A DNA stretch of 64,000 nucleotides from contig NC_058506.1 of assembly GCF_020382885.2 (NCBI RefSeq), positions 10,084,318 through 10,148,317 on the forward strand, given 5' to 3'. The position numbers and the translations under genes were made by a program. Each line of letters begins with the position of its first letter. Position 1 is the first letter of the stretch. The stretch is from Scatophagus argus. Its lineage: Eukaryota; Chordata; Actinopteri; Scatophagidae. The notes under the pieces are model-generated. The model was not told where the DNA came from. It was given only the letters and a program-made list of their open reading frames with translations, and ran no database searches. This document shows positions 23,960 through 36,100 of the stretch, in pieces.

Positions 23960-26900
23960 TTAGAGCGTCTGCACAGGTGGAGTTTCAGCTCCGTTTTGGT
24001 TGGTTTTTCTGTGAGACTCAAAGCTGGCTGTTTGTTCCGCTGTTCTCTTACAGACCATCTTGTACTTTGCCTTCATATCTCTCAGCAGCAGGAGAGCTTC
24101 TTGCTTGCTAACGCCCGTGCTGTGTACGGCAGTGCCTGTACAGAAAACAAAGTGTTAGATAAATAAGGGTAAGATCCCAAAAGATACAGTTAGCTGACAT
24201 TCACTGGATCAGAAATGTGCATACTTAAAGAGACTTGTGTTATTGTTGTGCTCTCTTTGATTTCTCTGATCACTTCATCAACCCTTTCAGCCGGCTGCTT
24301 TACTGGTTTCAAAGGTGGAAGTTCTTTAATCTGTGAACAGAAAACTTTTTTTTTTTTTTTTTTGGAAGGTGATAACATTTTCCTTGTTCTTTATAGTTCT
24401 TGCTGTATTTATTAGACAGTTACATTGAGTGCGATTGCAAATGAATTTTGTGTTAGCAAAGAATTATACCTTCTTCTCTCTTTCTCTGTATGGTGTCTGG
24501 ATGCAATCAAGTTTTGGTTTCGAGTCACTGTAAACATTAAGGTTCCTCAGCGTGTGTTCCAGCATCTGAACAGCTGTTTGAATCCCTGTTGAAAGAAGAA
24601 AACATGTATTATATCAGCCATCACCACGGGGTGACTGTATAGACTTTAGTTTTTAAGGGCTTGAGTAAAATGTACAAAAATAAAGAGCTGCAGGTGAAAC
24701 AGCAGTCCTCACCAATGGGCTTCGCCGCATCAGGATTTGGTTTTGCATCCATCAAGATTTCATAATCTGTCAATTTTACGTGAATGGGATCAGTCTTGTT
24801 TTTGTCCTTTTTCTCAGCAGTTTCTTTCTCATCAGCCTGAAGGTCCAATTCCAGTGCCTGAACATGAAACAACATCCAGAAGGCCAAAGAGAAAAATATA
24901 CTTGAAATGTTGAGACGAAGAAACTGTGCAGGCTTCAACGGTGGAAAGTAACTAACTACATTTACTCAATACAGTACTTAAGTACCCATCTGAGGCACTT
25001 GTATTTGAACTCAGTCTATTCTTTTGATGCCACTTTCAGTTCAGAGGGAAATATTGAACTTTCTTACTTCAAGTCCTTGACAGCTTTAGTTATTAGTTAC
25101 AAGATTTTTACATACAAAATGTATTATTGTTCACTTTTAACAAACCAAGTCAATTGATCAATGGAGAACATAATCATTAGTTCTAGCTTGATGCAAAGAA
25201 AAGTTCAAAATGAGCTCCACTCCAACCAGCTGTAACAGTAAAACGCTGCTTTTATATTAATGCGTAACAATGTCATTACACTCATAAACAAATTATCTGT
25301 CACAAAGACACTTTTCTCTAGTAAGCACTTCAACTCCTAACACCTGAAGTACATTTTTCTGATTATATGTCCCATTGTGAATACAGGACTTTTCACAGTT
25401 TGGAATTACTTTTACTTAAGTAAAGGATCTGAATACTTCTACGCTGGTAGGATCTAATCCACTGTGGACTGTGTGAAAGGCATTTATAAATCTTTTATAA
25501 ACTATTACATGTAATACAGTTTATATTTCCCAGCTTAGAGCAGGAAAAGGAACATCCCACATGCCGGGCGTACCTGAGTAAGAAAGACACGCTCTGTATT
25601 TTCTTGCAGTGTGTCATCTCTGCTCTTCTTGCCTTCAGATTCTGCTGTGCACCTGACAGCTGGCTCATTTTTCTCAGCCTGGGCAGGACGAGGTGCGTCC
25701 ATCATCAACAACTTCTCTGAAGCCTTTGCGGTTCTTTCTTCGACCTGCCACGCAAATAAGTCAAATTCAAGATCAGTCGCTGATGTAACTGAGCTTAATA
25801 AAGCAAAATCTGGAGGACAATACAGAACACATCCAACCTTCCATTTTGGATCAGTGGACACCTTCATTTTGAGCTTCACCACTTCCTGCATCTTCTTACG
25901 CTTTATCGTTATTCCCAGCCTTTCTTGGAGGTAGTGGGTCAGTAAGGGAAGGTCTCCTAAGTTCAAAGACGTCAACGTGGCTTCAGCATTGAAAACTCAG
26001 AGCCAATCTTTAAAAATCAGCCTCTTATAGGAGAAGAGAAGGATGGTTACCACTTCTTTGGGTGGTCAGAGGGTTGGCGCAAATATCAATTTCTCGAAGC
26101 ATCGGGAAAAGAGTGGAAGCCATCAGAGCTTCTTCCTCAGCAATCTGAGGAGGAAACACAAATGAGACGTTTTAGCTCATTTTTCAAAAGGGGTTATGGT
26201 TGATTTTTTTTGTATAAATTATTCAACACACCTTGTTGTCAGCCAAATTGAGGAACTGAAGTTCCGGTAGTGGCCAACTGAATCCTTTGCCATTTTCCTC
26301 CCAGTTTTGCATGTAAAAGATCTTGGGAGGCCAATGCAATTTTAATGTAGATTTAAAATAAGAGCTATAAAAACACATCAATGACACACCTCAAACACCA
26401 GCCAGCAGGATGAACTACCTGTGACAGTCTCTTGACATGTTCAGCAGTGTCAGGATTTGGCTTGGTGGAGGCTGGATGGAGGGGATAAAACTGAAGAAAT
26501 CAATATTGTTCTGAAGATGTTGAGGTAACGCTGACATGGTGGACAACTGCAAAGTTATTCAGTATGAGTGAGTATTTACCAAGCCCTGCTTCTTCAGCTC
26601 GGTCTTCAGTAGAAGTCTGCAGAGGTTTTGAACTGCCAATCAGCTGCAGATATGGTATTTCTGAAATGCAGTTCCCCTGTAGGTTTAAACACTTCAGCCT
26701 GTAAGTGACAGTTATACATGCTTGATGAGTGCTCGTTTGCACATATTACATTATGCATTGCAATTCTGTCTTCAACAATAATTTGTTTTCAATATGATGA
26801 AATCACATCGTGACCTCTTGAAGTCTTTAAGGCTGATGAAGATTCCAGAGGACAGTTTGTTATCGTCAAGCTCCAGGACTTCCAGAGCTTTAAACAGTGC

Positions 26901-29704
26901 ATCTTCGTCTTTAGGCGGTCTGGACAAAACAGAACGAGAACAATTCATCTGCATTATGAAATCCACACTGACAGACACTGAATGTGTTTCATACAGCAGT
27001 TAAATCCACAAAGCTACAATAACACACCACATACAGTATGTGTGTAAAAACATTTCATACATGTGGCTGTAGAGCAGCAGGTGTATTGAATGTCATTATG
27101 GCTGCTTCAACCACAGTCAGAAGTGGGAATTTGAAACATTTGTGCGCCCCCTGTTGGCCAAGGTAAAAGCTGTTTCAAATGCATCTGCAGTTTGTGTTCT
27201 CCATTATCAACTGTTTTTGCAGTAGTTGTTATGTTCACTGGTGGAATGTAACTGAGTACATTTACCAAAGTACTGTACTTAAGTACAAATTCAGGGATCT
27301 TGCATGACTTTTTACTTCTACTCCACTAAATCTGACTAAATCTGAGGGGATTATTGTAGTTTTACTCCATTACATTTGACTGACAGCTGTCAAAGATTAA
27401 GAGTTCTTTTATGGGTTGAGAAAACAACCCTCTTGGGTTAGCTGAAAAATACATCATAGTATTTATACATGTTGTACAGTAGTTGAAATGAGCTATAAAA
27501 AAATATATTGAACTGAAAACACAACTATTCACTCTTTCTCATGAAATGCAACCATAAAGATGTGTTCATACTGTGTGAGAAAAATAATGCATTATGCACA
27601 CTGCCTGTTGAAGCACATCAATCAAAGATGTTTTCCACATTAATTATTGTAAGCAGCAGACTGGAGCCAGTGTCAGACTGCAGCTAGAGAACGAATTTGC
27701 ATTTTACTGTGGAAAACATGTGATGAAATAGATGAGTTATCTTTCATTCTACCAGCTCCTCCATGACTCATATCAAAGCTTTTTGTAATAACTTTTATAT
27801 GGAAAGTAGGCTTCCTGCCACCATCTCTCTGGCATACAGCCGTTACACAGATCAGTGCTTGACAGAACTGACCTGTGTTGGGATAGAAAAACAAGACCAC
27901 TCTCGCTAAATTAATCAATCATCTACTTATGTTGTTTTGTTATGTGTTCCCAGAACTAACTAACTAGCAAACATGTTAGAAAAGAAGTGGATTTTTGTTT
28001 CATAAATTTACATTAAATTAGTAATTGGTAAATAAATGAAATAAAACTCTGTGCCCAGTCACTCCTATACTGCTGCGTCATGAAAAAGGAGACACTGACA
28101 GCTGAGTGGCATCGTGGTTGGAAGAACCCAGATTAGGAGGAATATGACGAAGCTCATTTCCAGTAAGGTGAAGGACCTTTAGATGTGGAAGTTCACCAAT
28201 AGTCATGATATCATCAGCTGACAAACTGTTGTAGGACAAATCCAAAACCTGTGATGGTTTAAGTGGAGGGAGAGAGAAAAACACAAGACACAGATCAACA
28301 TGACGGAGCTGATACAGAAAAATTAGAGAAGTCATTGCTAGAAGCACAAAAATGACCAATGTTACACACTTAAAAACGCTTTTGATTGGCCACTTATCAA
28401 ACTTTAATTGATAGTATATGGTTTCTCTGTTTGTCACCAGTTAATATCAAAGGTTTTCTATTACGAAAGAAGCTGAAAATGCACCAAAAGGACAGAAAAG
28501 AAAGAAAGAAGGAAAGAAAAAGGTCATGTCAAGTTGTTCATTGCTCCTGTGACGTGTTTATAATACAAGCACACATCATTAAAACTAGTGATGAGACTGA
28601 TAAGTGTGTCAGAGTCAGTCATCTTACCTCAAGATGAGGGAAGTCAGCAGCATAAAACGTCAGGCTGCTCAGCCTGTTTAACGACAGATTGAGTTCTCTT
28701 AAAGACACAAAACTGCTGAAAGACTCTGTAGGAAAAAAAAACAGAAATTTTGCAAGAGGCAGAAAATATTACTGAAGGTAAATCTGCAGGATCCATGAAA
28801 ATATTCACCCAAAGAGAGGTAGTTGATGGATGCGTTGATGTAAGCCACATTCTCAAACACCTTCAGGTTTTCTGGTTTGACCTGTGTGCGGTTAAGAAAA
28901 AGTCTTGAGTTGTTTTTACGAATAAACCACCAAATCAACCTGGCAAAAAAAAAAAAATGTGAAAAGCGATTCTTACAGAATTCAGTTGCTGCTCACTAAT
29001 GTCAACAGAGCAGAGGTCGGACGGCTTATCAACACAATGCAGTCGGAGCTACAAAAGAAAAGTGAATGTTGAACATTTTCCCTGGATCTTCTTTTGTCAA
29101 ATAAGCACTTCTCAAATAAAAACATTGCAGTGCCTTACCAGGAGAGGTCCATCTAATGTGTTACCATGAGGAGCAGCAGCCCTCCTGTTATTCTCACATT
29201 TCCTGTAAGTGTTTCTTATTCTTTGATGCAAATTCCTGTATTTCAGCTGCTCTGCCTCTCTGTAAGCCACGAGCCAGTGACCAGCACCTTCAAAGTAAGT
29301 CAAATTTAATAAAAATAATATTAAATTAAAGTCATTTTCGTTACGAATAAATCTGACCATTACTTTCTAGTACCCTGTTTTGTTCCTATAAATAGTGAAA
29401 AATGGCCAAATTAATTTCAAACAGTCATGGCTGAGATTCAAAAATATTCATTGTTATAGGCCTCTTTATTATTTTTATCATCAAAATGATAAGGCTCATT
29501 GATTAATCAACTTTTTACAAAATACAATTAATTGCAGCCCTTTTCTCTATCAATATGTTACAATGTGCTTTAATTTGCGAGCTGTCCTTTTTTTAAATGG
29601 ACAATCAAGCTTAACCCACCTTCTTTTCTTCGGTGGAGTAATGTCCGGAAACATTTTGTGGGATTGCTCTGTCCGTAATCAAATTTATGAGATTCTGCAG
29701 TCAT
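23960..29704 (-). CDS. xrra1: X-ray radiation resistance-associated protein 1, leucine-rich repeat protein
   Basis: Seventeen coding exons: 29620-29704, 29139-29287, 28977-29048, 28809-28881, 28628-28725, 28100-28248, 26815-26919, 26580-26698, 26419-26471, 26232-26321, 26051-26144, 25838-25956, 25574-25744, 24713-24857, 24470-24585, 24225-24330 and 23960-24135. All phases agree (639 aa). Leucine-rich repeats run from about residue 135 to 355, for example LRELNLSLNRLSSL, VLDLSYNSL, VLHLTGNEL, LEVLELDDNKL, LKCLNLQGN and LQFLNLADNK. They are capped by LREIDICANPLTTQRSGDLP and HYLQERLGI, which match human XRRA1. The C-terminal third is Lys/Glu-rich and probably disordered. Family knowledge: named for a role in X-ray response; the biochemical function is not established. 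The ATG at 29704 fits the family length before GHWLV; an in-frame ATG at 29806 is less likely. The promoter is shared with neu3. Human XRRA1 (792 aa) is longer, so the C-terminal exons are less certain. Confidence 0.92.
24936..25448. mobile_element. Non-autonomous DNA transposon (MITE-like) in xrra1 intron 13
   Basis: The left end GGTGGAAAGTAACTAACTAC, with CAGTACTTAAGTAC, and the right end TTTTACTTAAGTAAAGGATC then TGAATACTTCTACGCTGG are characteristic of a very abundant teleost element. Its terminal inverted repeats read roughly CAGTGGTGGAAGTA. The ends are degenerate (CAACGGTGGAAAG / CCAGCGTAGAAGTA). No transposase frame is present. A second, shorter copy lies at 27236. Confidence 0.7.
27236..27480. 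mobile_element. Second copy of the MITE-like element, in xrra1 intron 6
   Basis: CACTGGTGGAATGTAACTGA then AAAGTACTGTACTTAAGTAC is the same left end as the copy at 24936. A TACTTCTACTCCACTAAATC body follows. The matching right end is not visible, so this copy seems 3' truncated. Confidence 0.65.
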
Positions 29705-29886
29705 TTTCGTTGCTTGTGAGCTCCATTTAAATAACTCTTTATTAAAGAGTTGATTATGCTTTTCACTAACTGCACAGCCACTTTCTAATATTGCTGGTCG
29801 AGTCACACTGTGGTGCTCTGTAGCCTAGCAACAGCATGTAAGACGAGAACTGTTCCTCCAGCCCAGTGGGGGGCGGTAAGACAAAC
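29705..29886. promoter_or_regulatory. Bidirectional promoter between xrra1 and neu3
   Basis: Only about 180 nt separate the xrra1 ATG from a candidate neu3 first exon reading the other way. The interval holds an RFX X-box (29820-29832) and a GGGGGGCGG Sp1-type box (29868-29876), and has no TATA box near either start. The head-to-head layout is read directly from the two gene models. Shared regulation is inferred. Confidence 0.6.
29820..29832. promoter_or_regulatory. X-box (RFX factor binding site)
   Basis: GTAGCCTAGCAAC matches the vertebrate X-box GTNRCC-N(0-3)-RGYAAC at every defined position, with a 1-nt spacer. It lies 116 nt upstream of the xrra1 ATG. X-boxes within about 200 nt of the start are the usual mark of RFX-driven ciliary genes. 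Confidence 0.65.
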
Positions 29887-29924
29887 ATGGATCTCCTCTT
29901 TACGGACGAAGGCGGAAGAAACCG
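29880..29924 (+). other. neu3: Candidate 5' untranslated first exon of neu3
   Basis: A strong splice donor (AACCG/GTGAGC) at 29924/29925 lies upstream of the acceptor TTCACAG/GAACTC at 30700/30701, 15 nt before the neu3 ATG. The 5' boundary is unknown. An alternative non-coding exon with donor GTGAAG/GTAAGG ends at 30512. Neither is proven without transcripts. Confidence 0.45.
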
Positions 29925-30715
29925 GTGAGCCGAGCTATTCAAAGATCGATTTCAGTGATAGGGTAGGATAGGGTATTTGTCCTCCTTGATGACCGACGGT
30001 ACGTTGAGACATAAGCGATCTGTTGTTAGGAGGATGCAGCAGATTTCCGTACATAACACAAGCTATCCAATCACTCGTCGCGACTGATTTACGTTCCACT
30101 GGTGTCGGTTTAAACTGTGAAGCTAGCTGTCATCTAATCCACTAGCGCATGCGTGAGGCAACATCCCAGAGATGCTTCAGGGTTATGATTACTCCTGCTC
30201 CCTAATAGTAGGTAGCCACCTCGTCTGCCATTCAGCTACTGTGCTAGCACAGTGAAGTGAGAAATTCTTGACCAAACTGAATTTTTGGCCATAACTGGTC
30301 AAACCCGTCTTCTACTTTAGTCGGAACGCGTCTAAGCGAAGGCGGAAGTCAGTGCATTGGTGTTTCTCGCTTCACTGCCGTCTTCTTTTCTGATGAACCC
30401 ATAGCATCAGTGTCGTGAACATCAGAGGCTCCTGGTGTGGCGTGAAATTTTGGGGTATGATGTCGTTCACGCAAACATCAAGGGTGCCAAATGTGAAGAG
30501 TGACAAGTGAAGGTAAGGGTTTTGCTATGCATGCACAGTAAACGTTTGATATCACTAGGAACAATGCAATTATATGTGACTGTGAGGAGCTGCTCAAGTG
30601 TGAACTCTCTGTGCTTTAAATGTTGCCATAACAAGAAGGTTGTTATAACAAGACTACAAAACAAGGTATTACTTGTCATATATTTGGAAAATATTCACAG
30701 GAACTCTAATCCACC

Positions 30716-32060
30716 ATGGGAAACACACCATCAAAGAGTGGCAGCGGAGAGGAGCCGGTCAAGACAACTTTGTTTGAAAAGGAACCAAGTGGGATAACAT
30801 ACAGAATTCCTGCTCTCATTTATCTGAGGCACAGTCACACCTTCCTCGCCTTTGCAGAGAAAAGATCTTCGCCCTGTGACCATGATGCCAAAATCCTTGT
30901 TATGAGAAGAGGAACATTGAAAGATGACGGATCTGTTCAGGTTATTATTCACACTTGATAACCAACAGATTATCTTCTTCTTCAGTGCTAATAACCGTCA
31001 ACATTACATGTACGCATCTTTTTAATTGCTCTCTTTTGTCATGTTTCTCCAGTGGTCATCCAGTCAGGAGCTGACAACAGCATGTGTACCAGATCATCGC
31101 ACAATGAGTCCTTGCCCTGTGTATGAAAAAAACAGCAAAATGCTGTTTTTGTTTTTTATCTGTGTCTGGCGAAACACCACAGAGATCAGGCAGGTCATCA
31201 CAGGTAAGAACAAGGCTCGTCTTTGCTGTGTTAGCAGCAGTGATGACGGGCAAACCTGGAGTCAAGTGAAAGACTTAACAGAAAACGTGATTGGTGAAGC
31301 TCTCCACAAGTGGGCCACATTCGCTGTTGGTCCAGGCCACGGCGTGCAGCTCGAGAACGGCAGATTGATCATCCCAGCATATGCCTATTATGTCCCATAC
31401 AGATGCTGTTCCTTCCCCATTCCTTTTACGGTCTACCCACGTGCACTTTCAATATATAGTGAGGACTTTGGCCAGACGTGGCATCTTGGTAAGATGCTTC
31501 GAAAAAAGTCATGCGAATGTGAAATGGCAGAGATCATAGATCATGAAGGCAGGAGTCATCTTTACTGCAATGCTCGCAACTCTGGCGGCCACAGATGTGA
31601 GGCCCTGAGTGAAAACAGCGGCGTGTATTTTGACAAACCCCACATTGCTCCAGAGCTCGTCGAACCCCCTTCAGGCTGTCAAGGCAGCGTCATCGGCTTT
31701 CCTGCCCCTGAGTTCGTCCCAAATGATGATGCTGAAAGCAAAGCCTGTGGCACATCGCTCTTGTCTCCAGACACACAAACCTGGCTCCTCTTCATCCACC
31801 CAACTAACAAGTCTAGTAGAAGGGACATGGGCGTGTATTTGAACCGATCTCCCCTGCACTCATCGGGATGGGACAGGCCCAGGATCATCCATAGGGGACC
31901 CAGTGGCTATTCAGACCTGGCCTACAATGGAGACAAGGATCAGTTTTCCTGCTTGATGGAGTGCGGTAAGGAGAGTGAATATGAGCAGATCGCATTCATG
32001 TCGTTTACGCTTAATGATGTCATGCAGACGGGCAGCAAGAAAGACAAGAAGATGCGCTGA
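30716..32060 (+). CDS. neu3: Sialidase 3 (ganglioside sialidase, plasma-membrane type)
   Basis: Two coding exons, 30716-30940 and 31053-32060, joined in phase 0 (410 aa). The enzyme removes terminal sialic acid, mainly from gangliosides, at the cell surface and endosomes (family knowledge). Seen: the YRIP motif at 29-32 with the first catalytic Arg; FAEKRSS at 46-52; two Asp boxes, SSDDGQTW (137-144) and SEDFGQTW (201-208); the HKWATFAVGPGHG block; and GPSGYSDLAY, with Tyr361 as the likely nucleophile. These follow the six-bladed propeller of glycoside hydrolase family 33 as in human NEU3. The intron position after VQ/W matches the human protein. The N-terminus MGNTPSKS fits an N-myristoylation signal. 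The donor of the single coding intron is the weaker GTTATT. The start is in good context (CCACCATGGG). Confidence 0.96.
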
Positions 32061-33162
32061 ATTGTGGTTGCTTTATTTCAGTATAAACAAAGCTCTCTAA
32101 CATTCTCGTGCAATCTAAAAGTCTAAGCAAAAGCCACTAAATATGCTGTGCAGTAACATCCGTCTGTGTTTACCGTTGTTCTACATTCTGGAGATGATAA
32201 TGCATGCATGAGTCGTGTGTTTCGTTGTCTCCTTGTTTACACAGAGTAAGTCAAGTCTTAATAGTATCAATATGCAAGCAGCCGTATAAGGAAGGAAACT
32301 ATTCGAAAAGGTTGGGTGGCTGAATTCAAGCACGCTGTGCTGGACTGTCAGTCCCTAAAACGGGCTTTGTGTGTAGCATGTTTGTCAAGTACTTCATACT
32401 CATTTCGGCATCTTATTAAACTGACAGTATTTTCGGAGCAGTGGAGAGAATTTGCCTACCTCTTTTTATTTTCATATGAAGATCATAGCAGGCCTTGTAA
32501 AGTGGAGCGTAGAGTTTCCTCCGTGCTCAGTCTCTCCTTTACATTTAGTACACTCTGATTCACATATGCCTTCTATTCCACTGTTAAAACTTAAGCTTTC
32601 AGTGCACAACCTTTTCTGTTGGTCACACGTGGGCACTACGAAGGTGGCAACAAGACTGGACAGAGAAGACAGACACTTGCTTTATATTTGCCACACCCAG
32701 CTTATCAACGAAGAGACCAGCCGAACTGTACGACAAACCACGTTTTTAAAACAAGCTGATGGATTAACAGAGTTATAATTATGTCAAAAGGACTGTGTAT
32801 TGTACACCGATTTTTATTACATTCATTTTAAAAAGCAATATCTCACTGGTTACATTATTTTCTTTCCAGTGCATGATTTTCTTAACAGCCCCCACGATGT
32901 TATTAATTAAGTTCAGCATCATGACCGTAAGTGACTGGCTGGCTGTTGGTTATCAAGTGAAAGCATGTAAGAGCAGATGATGACTCACCATTGACAAAGC
33001 CACTAGAAATTTGCACATCCAAAACCTTGTACTGAACGACCTAAAGTTCCCTCTTTGCCTGATGTTGTGAGGCCTCCAGATGGTTCTACACTAGTTTCAT
33101 CGTGTTTTTATTGACTGTTGTGAAAGTGACAAAACCTGCATGAAACATGTATTTTAGTAGAA

Positions 33163-33168
33163 AATAAA
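33163..33168 (+). terminator. neu3: Polyadenylation signal of neu3
   Basis: AATAAA in AGAAAATAAAAGTAACC, giving a 3' UTR of about 1.1 kb. Short open frames at 32316-32980 lie inside this UTR. Confidence 0.5.
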
Positions 33169-33189
33169 AGTAACCTGTGATCACCTGAC

Positions 33190-36100
33190 TTTGTGCATTT
33201 CTTCTCAATGTAGTGTAGTCACAGTAATCATTGCTGTTAACTCACTGTTGGGATAAGTAACTGAAAAAGGATAGGATAAGGATAATCACGTGTCAGAGAG
33301 GGGGTAAAAGAGCAGATGGGGCATGGGCGCGGTTTTAAAAGCAGCTAATAAAGAGCACTTTGTCAGCTGTAGGGAGTATTTCATTCCCTCAGCAGCTAAA
33401 GGGGGCTTAGGGCATGCTGAAATGTTGTGAGAGGCTGTTGTTGTTAAGGGACCTGTGGGGAGTTGAGTGTGATTCAGCAGATGTGCAGACAGCAGGCATG
33501 AATACAGGACCTGGAGGAGCGATTTAGTCGAGGACGGAATTCAGATATTCCGTATTTTTCACGTTTTCCAAATAATAGGAGGTTTACATTGTTAAGGGAG
33601 AGGTTGTTTTTTGACAAACTGCAGTGAACAAATGAACACAAGCTGTGTCATGACATGCCTTGTGAGCGTCAGGACAAATGAAAAGATAACAATGTAAAAA
33701 AAAAAAAAATCATGCATTTAATGCAGCTTGACAGCTGTTACTGACATCCTCAGTTCAAGGATAAGACTAATATCAGTATCAATTTCTGACAAGAAATCCA
33801 GCCAAAAAAAAGACTAAAAAGGTTAGTCTGTCTGCCCTTTTGACTGTCACGTAGCTCCAGCTGAAGATGTACATCAACAGATCACCAATACATGGTTAAA
33901 TTTTAAAAAAAGAAAGCTTTCTGAAACAGCTGAGCACTGTAAGTGTTTTTAAACACTACTCAAATGGGAATAAATATTGCATTGTATCAGGGACTATTTT
34001 CAGCAGGGGATTAATACACATTTACGACACCCGGTAAGATGGAGTGGCTCGTCGACATGGTTTTAATAGTTTTTGGCCAACACTGGAGGCCTGTAACCCA
34101 GAGGAATATAATGTATCAGGATTTGGCAGTAGATGAAGCGCCTGTTAGAAAATCACCACCAACCTTATCATTTAAGTCCACTTCTTCTCAATAACATGAT
34201 GACTGAAGAATTCTTTAGAGACCGTATTTAAATGTCACAAAACAGATGCAACTGCAGCAAATGGCACGAGCACTCAGCCCACACTGATGAGCATCTGTGC
34301 CCTTGGGTGCACAGCAGCAGCTACAGGCTACTTTGGACTTAAGTGCTCTGCCTGATCATTTAATATAATGACTGAACTGGCACAAAAGCAGCAACCAGTC
34401 AAGGTTTTGAGTGAACTTTGTCAGATGTGGGGGCTTGTATTTCTCAAATGTGCTCATTTGCTGACCGGCTACTTCCTTGGTTTCTGCTTTTCATCACCTT
34501 GTTCAACCAGCTTCTTCACAGGAGGGATGAATCATATGACGACACCTGCTTCTCTCTGACAGCGTTGGCGGTGACACATCCAACGTTTTCCAGTGCATAT
34601 GATAATCGTTATTGGAGGGTGGCATGCTGTAATACACACACATATGTTTCATCTCTCACTCTGATGACATTTGGGGGTCCACTAACAGACGGGCTGGCAG
34701 TGTCGGTGTCACAGATGTTTTTCTGTTTGTGGTAAGCATGTGTGTCATCCCAGCAGGCTCTGCTCTTTTAGCAGCATGTACACTGCTGGACACATGGCTG
34801 TCACGTTGTTCTTGTACCATCCATTTGAATGACCCAGCGGCCCAGATGTGAAGCGCTGCCAGACATTTAGGAGGACGACAGTCCACGTAGTCTGTAGTCT
34901 TTTTTTAAGCAGTGAAAACATGACAAGGTTAAGTAACTTTTAACTTCTTTTTTTACAGCTCCAGTGAATTATTTGCCTGTGAAAGTTGTCTTTTTCATCT
35001 TTTATGATTTTTGGAATTCATGTAAAACAGCCATTTTTTTTCCTTACATATGAATTAAAACCTTCTGATTCAGTAAATCAAATAATTATTTGCCAAACCT
35101 CAAAGTATATCCTATTGTAATATGCTAAAATGCAATTTGGCATCGCAGTATGCTTTGTATTTTAGAATGCAGTGGTATAGCTGTGTGTACGCGATAAAAC
35201 AGCAGGAAACAGGGCTGTTATTGCTGCAGCAAAACATTTAGAGCCTCGCTGTGTGCAGCAGCAACCAAACATGATCAGGGTTCAAGGGTTGAGTCAAAGC
35301 CTGATAAGCTTTGGAAGTACGTTTTATGGGGTATTTGTTTTTCTGCTGGTGTCTGTGCTTATTGGCTGTTTTTTTTTAGGGGCTGTTCGATCAAAGCGGG
35401 AAAAAGCTGCGGTTCAAGGAACTAACAAGGAACTGTTGCTTGTTTTACTTTCTGTCCACATAAAAATGTTGAAAAATCATAGTTGTGTAATTATAATTTT
35501 GTGCATCTAAGTGGGTCCATCAGAGGTATGTTGTATGATATGTACACAAGGAAACTGGAAACCATCATGGGAGCACACGTTAGAAAGGAGGTTGAAACTG
35601 CTGTCCTAAAACTCATTGCATTGTGGGTAATAGCGCATAATTCAGTTAGAGTTGTGTTCTAAATCGACTGTTTTAATATATTCTGTTCATTAATAACATA
35701 TATTTACATGGCAGGTTAGCTAAATTTAACATTCAACATAACTGCAGGTTAGCCTGGATGTTCAGGTTGTGAATAGGAAATACTTAAATAAATATAAGTA
35801 AATAAATAAATCTTTTCTGACTTTGTAGAAGCACATTCTGATATAGACTGGCATGTGTTCATGAAGCGCCTTCTGTCTGAATGCCAGTGTAAATGTCTGC
35901 ACGTGACAGCTCTGTGGGTTTTTGTGTAACACTAAAAGAAACTACCTTTAAAACACGTCATGTGCTTGATCCCTTTAGGTAAGACGGGTTGGAGCGACAG
36001 ACATGGTACATTCAGTGTGAGCAGTTTCTTCTCTTTTGGCTTCTCTTTGTTGCAAGACAGTAAAATATATAAGTTATGCAGGCAAGGTTACACTTTCAAA

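Noticed and set aside
29707-29806. In-frame upstream ATG extending Xrra1 by 34 residues
   Set aside because: It would make the segment before GHWLV much longer than in human XRRA1 and run towards the X-box promoter. The 29704 start fits the family better.
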